Shown one piece after another: positions 1 through 5,543 of a stretch of 5,700 bases of DNA. Each line of letters starts with the position of its first letter. The first letter of the stretch is position 1. A program made the position numbers and the translations under genes. The notes under the pieces were generated by a model. It ran no database searches. It was given only the letters and a program-made list of their open reading frames with translations, and was not told where the DNA came from. This DNA is from an uncultured Eubacteriales bacterium (GTDB lineage: Bacteria; Bacillota; Clostridia; Oscillospirales; Oscillospiraceae), in assembly GCA_902475515.1 (NCBI GenBank), contig CABSAB010000106.1:1-5700 (forward strand), in the 5' to 3' direction.

Positions 1-37
1 AGGCATCCAGGAAGTATTGGGGTGCAAAGTTGTACAT
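1..37 (-). CDS. Probable amino-acid ABC transporter permease, N-terminal fragment
   Basis: The first 12 codons of a minus-strand gene lie at the left edge and read MYNFAPQYFLDA, starting at the ATG at 37-35. A good ribosome binding site (GGGGAG on the minus strand, about 7 bases before the ATG) supports the start. The gene lies 76 bases downstream of the family 3 solute-binding protein gene on the same strand. In such loci the HisM/GlnP-type permease gene usually comes next, and short aromatic-rich N-termini of the form xNFxxxyFLxA are common in these permeases. Too little is visible to show any membrane segment or the EAA loop. The identity rests on position and the short N-terminus, so another transporter subunit is possible. 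Confidence 0.6.
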   Translation of the reverse strand, partial: MYNFAPQYFLDA

Positions 38-55
38 GGTTCAGCTCCCCTTTCG

Positions 56-95
56 AAAAATTTTTAAAAAGCCGGAGGCGTCAGCCTCCGGCTTT
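56..95 (-). terminator. Rho-independent terminator-like hairpin after the solute-binding protein gene
   Basis: A perfect 9-bp GC-rich stem (GCCGGAGGC at 71-79, GCCTCCGGC at 84-92) closes a 4-base loop, and three A-T pairs (68-70 with 93-95) extend it. On the minus strand it is followed by five T, five A and five T (70-56). It begins about 20 bases after the stop codon at 114-116 and ends just before the ribosome binding site of the next gene. In binding-protein/permease operons such an internal hairpin usually acts as a leaky terminator or a 3' stabiliser, giving excess binding protein over permease. That role is inferred here. Confidence 0.85.
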
Positions 96-550
96 CGCAG
101 GATCTATTACAAATTATTCGTAGCTCTGCCAGGCGTTGTCGCCGGTGGAGGTCACATAGTTGACCTCGCCCTCGGGCAGCTGGGTGATGTCCATCTCAAA
201 CCATTTGTTGGAGAACTCGGAGAGCGTGCCGTCATTCTGCATCTCGACCTCCAGGTCGTTGATGGCCTGGATGATGTCCTTGTTCTCGTCCACACGGTTC
301 CAGGCGTAGACAATGGGCATGTTCTTCCACTGAATATCCTGAATGGTCAGAGTGTCGCTGTAGCCCAGGTCACGGACCTTGTAAGCGCAGGTGGAGGTGA
401 CCATCAGCGCCGCGTCGGTCTCCTTGCTCACAACGTTCTGGATCAGAACAGCGGAGGAATCGGGATACATGGCGGAGATGTTCACGCCCTGCTCCTTCTG
501 CTGGGCAATGATGTCCTCCAGGATCAGCTGGGGGTTGGAGCCTGCGGGGG

Positions 551-725
551 TCGCCTGCGTCACCACCGTTAATGAGGACCGTCTTGCCGTCCCAGAAGCT
601 CAGATCGCCGGGCTCAGGCACGCCGTCTTCCGTGCGGGAGACGATGGAATAGGACTCCCAGGCGTAAGTGTTGGTGAACCAGTAGGCGCCCAGACGGTCC
701 TCATTAACGGTGGTGACGCAGGCGA
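551..725. repeat. Perfect 34-bp inverted repeat with 107-bp spacer inside the binding-protein gene
   Basis: Bases 551-584 are the exact reverse complement of 692-725, and the match stops on both sides (550 against 726, and 585 against 691). The right arm (692-725) encodes ordinary family sequence on the minus strand, part of ACVTTVNEDRL, so it is the original copy. The left arm falls where the reading frame breaks, so it is the copy. A 34-base perfect match inside one coding gene is far beyond chance. In the mRNA it would form a long hairpin. Confidence 0.95.
555..576 (-). other. 22-bp templated inverted insertion causing the frameshift
   Basis: On the minus strand, removing bases 576 down to 555 restores a single open frame across the gene (GKTV joined to ATPAGSN). 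The inserted bases equal plus-strand positions 700-721. The 34-bp inverted repeat divides exactly into 8 bases of junction homology (AGACGGTC), the 22 inserted bases, and 4 bases of junction homology (GCGA). That pattern fits a polymerase that switched to the opposite strand at AGACGGTC, copied 22 bases, and switched back at GCGA. The exact borders are ambiguous within the homologies. The mechanism is inferred, and a library or assembly artefact could leave the same trace. Confidence 0.8.
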
Positions 726-1197
726 TGGTGTCCACCTCGCCGCTCTGGAGCATACCCCAGATGCCGGTGGGATCGGCCACGACCCACTCAATCTCCATGC
801 CGTAGTAGTCGGCGATGTAGTTCATCACGTCGATATCCATACCCTCAACGCCGCCGTTGCCGTCATCCTGGCTCCAGCCGGCCTGCTGGCCGCTGGTGGC
901 GACCTTCAGCTTCTTGCCGGCAAGGGAAGCCCACTTGGTCTTCAGGTCCTCGCCGCCGTTTTCAACAGTGGAACCCTCGGAGATGGCGGAAGACTCAGGG
1001 ACCACAGTGGCTGTCGGGGCCTCGGTGGCCTCAGGCGCCTCTGTGACAGAAGCATTTTGCGCGGCGGAAGCGGAAGCTTCCGCGCTGGATGTACCATTTC
1101 CGCAGGCAGTCAGACCTGCCAGCATGCAGATAGCCATGACAGTGCACAGCACTCTTTTCCAAAGAGAAATTTTCATATTGATCTCCTCTCGATTGCC

Positions 1198-1236
1198 TAA
1201 GCGCGGCAGAGGGACTCGGCTCTATGTCCGCGCTTA
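1198..1236 (-). promoter_or_regulatory. Stable hairpin in the 5' leader of the binding-protein mRNA
   Basis: Bases 1198-1206 (TAAGCGCGG) pair perfectly with 1228-1236 (CCGCGCTTA). The 21-base loop can itself form a 4-bp AGAG/CTCT inner stem (1208-1211 with 1220-1223). The structure lies in the predicted leader of about 80 bases, about 20 bases before the ATG and just ahead of the ribosome binding site. No T-run follows, so it is not a terminator. It may stabilise the mRNA or modulate translation. I recognise no riboswitch class. Confidence 0.6.
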
Positions 1237-1239
1237 ATC

Positions 1240-1269
1240 TTGTATCAATTGCGTACAAAAATTATTGTA
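1240..1269. promoter_or_regulatory. Alternating TTGTA/TACAA half-sites over the promoter (candidate operator)
   Basis: Three short elements alternate in orientation: TTGTA (1240-1244), TACAA (1254-1258) and TTGTA (1265-1269). The right pair forms a dyad with flanking GC (1251-1252 and 1271-1272). It overlaps the -10 box and the expected start point of the minus-strand promoter. A repressor bound here would block the importer gene. The region is AT-rich, so chance symmetry is possible, and I do not recognise the motif of a named regulator. Confidence 0.4.
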
Positions 1270-1292
1270 TGCGTTTTCCGGGGAACTGTCAA
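1264..1292 (-). promoter_or_regulatory. Sigma-A-type promoter for the solute-binding protein gene
   Basis: On the minus strand a perfect -35 box TTGACA (1292-1287) is followed by a 17-base spacer and a -10 box TACAAT (1269-1264, five of six consensus bases). Transcription would start near 1257, leaving a leader of about 80 bases before the ATG at 1176. It diverges from the plus-strand promoter at 1379-1407. Confidence 0.85.
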
Positions 1293-1378
1293 GAGATTCT
1301 TTCCGGAATTGGTCGGATTTTACACTGTTCGGATTGTGCTCCATGGGGTCAGTTTATGGCGCCCCGGCCAAATGAGGA

Positions 1379-1407
1379 TTGACGGAAGCCTGAGGGACCG
1401 ATATAAT
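1379..1407 (+). promoter_or_regulatory. Sigma-A-type promoter for the beta-helix-like gene
   Basis: The -35 box TTGACG (1379-1384, five of six consensus bases) and the perfect -10 box TATAAT (1402-1407) are 17 bases apart. Transcription would start near 1414, leaving a leader of about 40 bases before the ATG at 1454. No operator or attenuator stands out in that leader. Confidence 0.88.
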
Positions 1408-1453
1408 ATAGTTAGATTTGGAAAGAACTGCATAGGAAAGGAGCAGCAGAGCT

Positions 1454-3544
1454 ATGGACAAGTTAAAGACATATTTGAAAGATGGGGTGGAGGTCCCCGC
1501 CGGAACGCCCGGCGCGGCGGTTTATGAGACGGCACCCATTGCTCCGGAAACGGGCCTGTATGCCGGCGGCATGACCAAGGGCAGCTGTGATTACCGCACG
1601 GCCCTGTTTGTGGATGGCGGCAGCGTGAAAGCGGAGCAGAGTGTGACCGAGGCCTTTGTGGGCGGCAGCTTTGACGGAAAATCGGCACAGAATGGCAAGA
1701 TCGACTCGGATAATGCCCATTTCAACGGCATTATGGTCAATGATTCTGATTATACAGTGAAAAATGTTACCATGACGGCGGACGGGTCCGGCGGCAACGA
1801 CTTTAAAGGCTACGGCGCGGGTCTGGCCGCCTACGGCAAGAGCAAGGTGGAGGCCGACGGCTATGTGTTCTCCGGTGCAGGTGTGGTACGCCACGGTGTG
1901 TTTGCCGGCGGGACAAACCCTGAGGACGGCCTGACGGTTACGGTGAAAAACTCCTTTGTGAAGGCCGACGGTTCCAAGTATGAGGCAAAGGCCGAAGGCA
2001 TGTCCTCCTGCCCCTGGATGCTGGGCATCAGTCCCGATGGCCACGCCCGGGCCACCATGTGTGACGGCTACAGCCATGTGAACTATGAGAAGGATATTCT
2101 TCTGTCCGATGGCTGGGGTGTGCTTTCCGTAGACGATACCGGCGATACTAAGGAGTTTGGCACCTATGCCATTGAGATGCAGGTGAGGGATTCTGTCATC
2201 GATGTGACGACCGAGGGGACCAACGATCCCAGCTGCTACGCCACCTATTCCATCGGCGGCTGCCGGAACCGGTTCTATCACTGCGTGGTGGGCGACGGCG
2301 CAAAGTCCGAGATGTATAAAAATTTGAAGGCCGCGTTGCCGGATACCGGGGTCACCTATAATTATAACACTAAGAAGTACGGCATGACCTACGCCGCAGT
2401 TGTGGCCAACGAGCACGCCAGCGCGGGATGGTACGACGGTTCTGTGGTGACCACCAAGTATGGTGTTATGTACCACAAGACCAACAATGTCCGTTATGTG
2501 CCCGGTGCCGGGGATGATTCTTCGGCGGCTCTGCCGGCCTGCGGGGTCACCGAGGTGGAGGATTCCACCTTCAATACCCAGGGCGCAGCATTCCTGATCA
2601 AGGCCTGCACCCCGGTGATCTCCGTGAAAAACAGCAAATTCAACTCCGAAAAGGGCGTCATCGCCCAGGTGATGACCTGTGACGATCCCGGCATGGGAAC
2701 GCCTGCGTTCTCCGAGGTGCTGGATACATCTGCCCCTGTAGCAAAGGACCCCAAATACGATCCCTACCACTATAACCGCAAGGATCAGAAGCTGTTCCGG
2801 AAGTTTGATGTGAAGAACATGATCGCCGATCCCCAGCTTTCTTTCCAGGGCTGCAATGAGAAAAATGGCACAGCTCTGAACGGCAATTTCTATAACAGCA
2901 TCTCCGTAGAGACCAACGGCGAGGGCATGCTCTGGTGGGGCCAGAACATGATCCTGAACTTCGACGCCTGCGATATCAACGGCGCCTGCTCCTCCTCCGT
3001 TGCGGTCCATGACGCGTATTCCTATTATATGGTCCCTGCGGACAACCGGTATGGCGGTATTCCTGTGGACGCCGATGGCTATGAGATCAAGGGAACTTGG
3101 GAGAAACCCTCCTTTGGTCCGCCCATGCCCATGGAAGGGGATGCCCCCGGCGGCCCGGATATGGGCGGTATGCCAGAGATGCCCAGCATGGGTGAGATGC
3201 CTCCCATGCCGGAGCCGAAGTTCTACTTCACCCCCGACTATGATGCTGCCGGAAACCTGGTGGTCATCGGCAAGGAGAAGCTGACTCCCGCACTGGGCTG
3301 CATCATTGGCAAAGACGCTACGCTGCTGGGCGGCCTGACCAATACGGCGGCTCCCACTGTGAACAATGGCGTGTGGGTGTCTTTGAAGAACGGCTCTACC
3401 TGGAATCCCGTGGGCAAGAGCTATCTGACCCGGCTGGAGGTCTCTGCCGACAGCAAGATCAACGGAACTGTCACCGTGGACGGAAAAGCGGTTACCCCGA
3501 CAGCCGGTACGGTCTACACCGGCACCATTGTCGTGAGCGCATAA
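1454..3544 (+). CDS. Large right-handed beta-helix-like protein without signal peptide, function unknown
   Basis: A 696-residue protein of unrecognised function. The ATG follows an AAAGGAG site at 1437-1443 (10-base spacing). The N-terminus (MDKLKTYLKDGVEVPAGTPG) has no signal peptide or membrane segment, and no anchor is seen at the C-terminus. The body is rich in Gly, Asp, Asn, Thr and Val, with short recurring strand-turn units of the kind found in right-handed parallel beta-helices. Examples are VTEVEDSTFNTQGAAFLIKA followed by VISVKNSKFNS near residues 365-400. The last 60 residues (VSLKNGSTWNPVGKSYLTRL and following) resemble the end of adhesin-type beta-helix proteins. Residues 556-588 form a Pro/Met/Gly linker. 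About 13 cysteines are spread through the chain. I see no convincing catalytic motif. It could be a surface adhesin exported by an unusual route, a polysaccharide-binding or -cleaving protein, or a cytoplasmic protein. It stands alone, with its own promoter and terminator. Confidence 0.9.
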   Translation: MDKLKTYLKDGVEVPAGTPGAAVYETAPIAPETGLYAGGMTKGSCDYRTALFVDGGSVKAEQSVTEAFVGGSFDGKSAQNGKIDSDNAHFNGIMVNDSDYTVKNVTMTADGSGGNDFKGYGAGLAAYGKSKVEADGYVFSGAGVVRHGVFAGGTNPEDGLTVTVKNSFVKADGSKYEAKAEGMSSCPWMLGISPDGHARATMCDGYSHVNYEKDILLSDGWGVLSVDDTGDTKEFGTYAIEMQVRDSVIDVTTEGTNDPSCYATYSIGGCRNRFYHCVVGDGAKSEMYKNLKAALPDTGVTYNYNTKKYGMTYAAVVANEHASAGWYDGSVVTTKYGVMYHKTNNVRYVPGAGDDSSAALPACGVTEVEDSTFNTQGAAFLIKACTPVISVKNSKFNSEKGVIAQVMTCDDPGMGTPAFSEVLDTSAPVAKDPKYDPYHYNRKDQKLFRKFDVKNMIADPQLSFQGCNEKNGTALNGNFYNSISVETNGEGMLWWGQNMILNFDACDINGACSSSVAVHDAYSYYMVPADNRYGGIPVDADGYEIKGTWEKPSFGPPMPMEGDAPGGPDMGGMPEMPSMGEMPPMPEPKFYFTPDYDAAGNLVVIGKEKLTPALGCIIGKDATLLGGLTNTAAPTVNNGVWVSLKNGSTWNPVGKSYLTRLEVSADSKINGTVTVDGKAVTPTAGTVYTGTIVVSA
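3161..3214 (+). repeat. Six M-x-x triplets (methionine every third residue) in the beta-helix-like protein
   Basis: Residues 570-587 read MGG-MPE-MPS-MGE-MPP-MPE, with methionine exactly every third position. The wider stretch 556-588 holds 8 Met and 11 Pro in 33 residues. The DNA is a degenerate 9-base-scale repeat with an ATG at each unit. In a polyproline-like helix the methionines would line up on one face. Spaced Met motifs bind Cu(I) or Ag(I) in some proteins, but it may simply be a flexible linker between the helix body and the C-terminal domain. Confidence 0.85.
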
Positions 3545-3555
3545 ATCTTGAGCGC

Positions 3556-3592
3556 AAGCGCCCATCCGGAAAGTATCCGGGTGGGCGCTTTT
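3556..3592 (+). terminator. Rho-independent terminator of the beta-helix-like gene
   Basis: A 14-bp stem pairs 3556-3569 with 3577-3590: AAGCGCCCA against TGGGCGCTT, one T-G pair, then CCGG against CCGG. The loop has 7 bases. A short T-run (3589-3592) follows. It begins 12 bases after the TAA at 3542-3544 and lies before the next promoter, so the gene is its own transcription unit. Confidence 0.88.
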
Positions 3593-3613
3593 CTGCGTGC
3601 TGCGTGGTTTTTC

Positions 3614-3642
3614 TTTACTTTGGCATTGAAAAACGCTATAAT
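3614..3642 (+). promoter_or_regulatory. Promoter of the GNAT/DUF6056/GT2 operon
   Basis: The -10 box TATAAT (3637-3642) is perfect. The -35 box TTTACT (3614-3619) matches four of six consensus bases at a 17-base spacing. Transcription would start near 3649, about 28 bases before the GTG start of the acetyltransferase. The genes downstream are packed so closely that this promoter probably serves all three. Confidence 0.75.
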
Positions 3643-3664
3643 ATACTATCAAATGAAACGAAGC

Positions 3665-3679
3665 GGAGGGACTTGCGTG
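3665..3679 (+). promoter_or_regulatory. Ribosome binding site deciding a GTG start
   Basis: GGAGGG (3665-3670) stands 6 bases before GTG (3677-3679). The ATG at 3548 in the same frame is rejected because it lies upstream of the promoter and inside the preceding terminator region, and has no such site. The peptide it would add is untypical of the family. Confidence 0.85.
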
Positions 3680-4204
3680 ATTCGATTGGCAGCGGAATTG
3701 GATATACCTGCGGTTTCGGCCATTTATGAGGCGATCCATGAAAAGGAGGCCCGGGGCGAAGGTACCACCGGCTGGCTTTGGGGGATCTATCCTACAGAGC
3801 AGACGGCACGGGAGGCCCTTTCCCGGGGAGAACTGTTCGTCCTGGAACAAGATGGCAGCATCCTGGCTGCCGCAAGGATCAATCAGGAGCAGGTGGCGGA
3901 GTATGCCTTGTGCCCATGGAGCATGGATGCCCCGGCGGAGCAGATCATGGTGCTTCACACGTTGGTAGTTGACCCGGAAGCTGCCGGACAGGGGCTGGGC
4001 CGGGCCTTTGTGGCGTTCTATGAGGCGTATGCCCTGGCGCATGGGTGCCGGTATCTTCGTATGGATACCAATGCAAAGAATTTGCCCGCCCGGAAGCTGT
4101 ATCATAAACTGGGATATACGGAAGCGGGGATCGTGCCCTGCGAGTTCAACGGCATTCCCGGTGTGCAGCTTGTGTGCCTGGAAAAGACGCTGGAGGAAGA
4201 ATAG
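3677..4204 (+). CDS. GNAT-family N-acetyltransferase
   Basis: A 175-residue cytoplasmic enzyme that would transfer an acetyl group from acetyl-CoA to an amine; its acceptor is unknown. It begins with the typical GNAT opening IRLAAELDIPAVSAIYEAIH and spans one complete domain. Motif A is VLHTLVVDPEAAGQGLGRAF, with the acetyl-CoA pyrophosphate loop G104-Q-G-L-G108 after the beta-4 strand. Motif B is TNAKNLPARKLYHKLGY, with N135, A138-R139, Y142 and G146-Y147 in their usual places. Y142 could be the general acid, as in many family members. The stop codon TAG (4202-4204) directly abuts the ATG of the next gene, so the two are probably translationally coupled. A role in modifying an envelope sugar or protein would fit the neighbours, but nothing in the sequence proves it. 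Confidence 0.93.
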   Translation: MIRLAAELDIPAVSAIYEAIHEKEARGEGTTGWLWGIYPTEQTAREALSRGELFVLEQDGSILAAARINQEQVAEYALCPWSMDAPAEQIMVLHTLVVDPEAAGQGLGRAFVAFYEAYALAHGCRYLRMDTNAKNLPARKLYHKLGYTEAGIVPCEFNGIPGVQLVCLEKTLEEE

Positions 4205-5527
4205 ATGACAAAGATCAAGCAATGGCTGGGCTCCCGCAAGGGCCTGTGGGCAATGATGGGCGTGCTGTTTTTGTATATGCTGCTGTTAAACTGCCTGACG
4301 CCTTACATCGCGGATGATCATGTCTATCGGATGAGCTTTTACGACAAGCAGCCCCTGGAGAGCCTCGGCGATGTGGCACGGTCCATGTATGTACACTGCT
4401 TTACCATGAATGGCCGGGTGGTCAGCCATGGCCTGGAGCAGATTTTCCTGCTGATGCCCAAGCTGGTGTTCAACCTCTGCAATGCGGCAGTCTATGTGGG
4501 GCTGATGTATGCCCTGTACTGGATCTGCAATATGGGCAGGAAGGCCCGCCCATGGCTGTTTGTGGGAATATCCATGGTCTTTTGGCAGTTCATGCCGGTG
4601 TTCGGCCAGGTAGTTTTGTGGCAGGTGGGGGCGTTGAACTACCTGTGGGGACTGGCTGCGGGGATCGTTTTTCTGCTGCCGTATCTTGCGCATTATGCCC
4701 TTGACCGGGAGCTGCTTCCAAAAATCCGGATGAAGCTTTTGTTTACCCTTGGAGCGGTGCTCATGGGGATGTATACGGAGGTCACGTCGTTTATCGCGAT
4801 CTTGCTCGGGGCGCTTTTACTGGTGCTATCCGATGGCGCCGGGCGCGCGAAACGGAGAACATGGCTGTGGTTCCCGCTGGCGGCGGGGTGCGTTGGCTTT
4901 TTGATCATGATGGCAATGCCTGCGGAGATGAATGCCAAGCAGGGTGCCTTTTCCCTGACGCAGCTGCTGCGTGGCTTTGATGTAGCCGCCGGGATGCTGG
5001 AGACCCATTTGAAATGGCTTTGTATCGCCTGGGGTGTATGCTTTGGACTTAGCGTATATGGAAAGCTTCCGGTGAAGCGGCTGGTGCTCTCAGGGCTGTT
5101 TGCCTTTGGAGCGGTGACGGCAAACTTTATGCTGATGGCAGCGTCCTACTATCCGGAGCGGTGCCTGTGCACCAGCTGTATGCTGCTGATTTTGGCCTGC
5201 GGTGTGCTGGCGGCGGAGTGGGACAGAGGGACTGCCGGGGCGCTCCGGGCATGTGCCGGGGCTGCTTTGACCGTAGCGTTCCTATTTTCCCTGGCCAGAG
5301 GGTCCTATGACATTTGGTGGACCCACACCAGCTTTACCGCCCGGGAGACCGCTATAGAGCAAGCTGTGGCGGAGGGACAGAGAGACCTGGTTTTGCAGAT
5401 CGTCCATCCGCAAACAAAATACAGCGCATTCTGGGAGACGAAAGATTTGGATACGGAGACGGCGGATACCTGGCCAAACCGGCAGATCGCCCAGTGGTAC
5501 GGTGTCGATTCGATCATAGGTCAATGA
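4205..5527 (+). CDS. Polytopic membrane protein, DUF6056-like (probable GT-C-type glycosyltransferase)
   Basis: A 440-residue integral membrane protein. The ATG follows the previous stop codon with no gap. Hydrophobic segments lie at about 14-35, 80-108, 116-134, 144-164, 177-208, 220-238, 266-283, 290-336 and 343-364, so roughly 9-10 membrane passes. The first extracytoplasmic loop carries an acidic pair (A36-D37-D38-H39) and N69-G-R71. Further on are W139-x-x-G-x-x-N145-Y-x-W148 and E192 in GMYTEVTS. This layout matches what I know of DUF6056 proteins and resembles GT-C enzymes, where acidic residues in the first outer loop are catalytic. The C-terminal 75 residues or so look soluble and probably face outward. 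The GT2 gene 16 bases downstream suggests a GtrB-like lipid-linked sugar system, with this protein transferring the sugar from polyprenyl phosphate to an envelope acceptor. The family call is from memory of motifs and the activity is inferred. Confidence 0.82.
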   Translation: MTKIKQWLGSRKGLWAMMGVLFLYMLLLNCLTPYIADDHVYRMSFYDKQPLESLGDVARSMYVHCFTMNGRVVSHGLEQIFLLMPKLVFNLCNAAVYVGLMYALYWICNMGRKARPWLFVGISMVFWQFMPVFGQVVLWQVGALNYLWGLAAGIVFLLPYLAHYALDRELLPKIRMKLLFTLGAVLMGMYTEVTSFIAILLGALLLVLSDGAGRAKRRTWLWFPLAAGCVGFLIMMAMPAEMNAKQGAFSLTQLLRGFDVAAGMLETHLKWLCIAWGVCFGLSVYGKLPVKRLVLSGLFAFGAVTANFMLMAASYYPERCLCTSCMLLILACGVLAAEWDRGTAGALRACAGAALTVAFLFSLARGSYDIWWTHTSFTARETAIEQAVAEGQRDLVLQIVHPQTKYSAFWETKDLDTETADTWPNRQIAQWYGVDSIIGQ

Positions 5528-5543
5528 GAAAGGAAGTGGAAGT

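Larger units (their letters stand above)
114..1176 (-). pseudogene. Amino-acid ABC transporter solute-binding lipoprotein (SBP_bac_3), frameshifted
   Basis: This is an extracytoplasmic binding protein that would capture a small polar solute, probably an amino acid, and deliver it to an ABC importer. The ATG at 1176 follows a strong AGAGGAG site. Residues 1-25 form a lipoprotein signal: K2 and K7-R8, a hydrophobic core, and lipobox LTAC with C25 as the lipidated cysteine. A low-complexity Ser/Ala/Glu/Thr/Pro linker follows to about residue 70. The binding domain then starts, with family-typical text such as VEGMDIDVMNYIADYYG and LQSGEVDTIACVTTVNEDR. The frame is correct to V200 (codon 577-579). 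It then enters a 22-bp insertion and would run out of frame to 370. The true C-terminal half resumes in another frame at 554 and ends with the TAA at 114-116. Without the insertion the join reads GKTV-ATPAGSNPQLILED, giving 346 residues, a normal size for the family with a long linker. The ligand cannot be told from sequence. Confidence 0.9.

Noticed and set aside
551..725. Invertible DNA switch flanked by inverted repeats
   Set aside because: The 107-bp spacer encodes correct binding-protein sequence in its present orientation, so flipping it would destroy the gene. It holds no promoter, and no invertase gene is nearby. The repeat arm is also half of the frameshift, which fits an inserted copy better.
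551..725. Insertion sequence or MITE ends
   Set aside because: One arm is ordinary coding sequence of the gene family, no target-site duplication is seen, and the interior is native coding DNA.
391..1200. A 269-codon plus-strand open frame opposite the binding-protein gene
   Set aside because: It is a shadow of the minus-strand lipoprotein gene. It has no ribosome binding site and its sequence lacks domain character; the inverted repeat even makes part of it mimic the real protein (ACVTTVNEDR), which is a by-product of the inverted copy.
1198..1236. Leader hairpin as a terminator or attenuator
   Set aside because: No T-run follows the stem on either strand and no alternative antiterminator pairing or leader peptide is evident.
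1240..1527. A 95-codon plus-strand open frame in the divergent region
   Set aside because: It runs through both promoters and into the beta-helix-like gene in another frame, has no ribosome binding site, and reads as random, Arg/Gly-rich sequence.
3548..3676. Upstream ATG start (3548) for the GNAT protein
   Set aside because: It lies in the terminator of the previous gene and upstream of the promoter that would transcribe it, and has no ribosome binding site. The GTG at 3677 has GGAGGG at ideal spacing and begins exactly at the family's usual N-terminus.
1463..4222. A 919-codon open frame on the minus strand across the beta-helix-like gene and the GNAT gene
   Set aside because: It is an antisense shadow. 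Both plus-strand genes have promoters, ribosome binding sites and recognisable protein sequence. The minus frame spans two unrelated genes plus their terminator and promoter, and its product has low-complexity, His/Gly/Ile-rich text with no domain.
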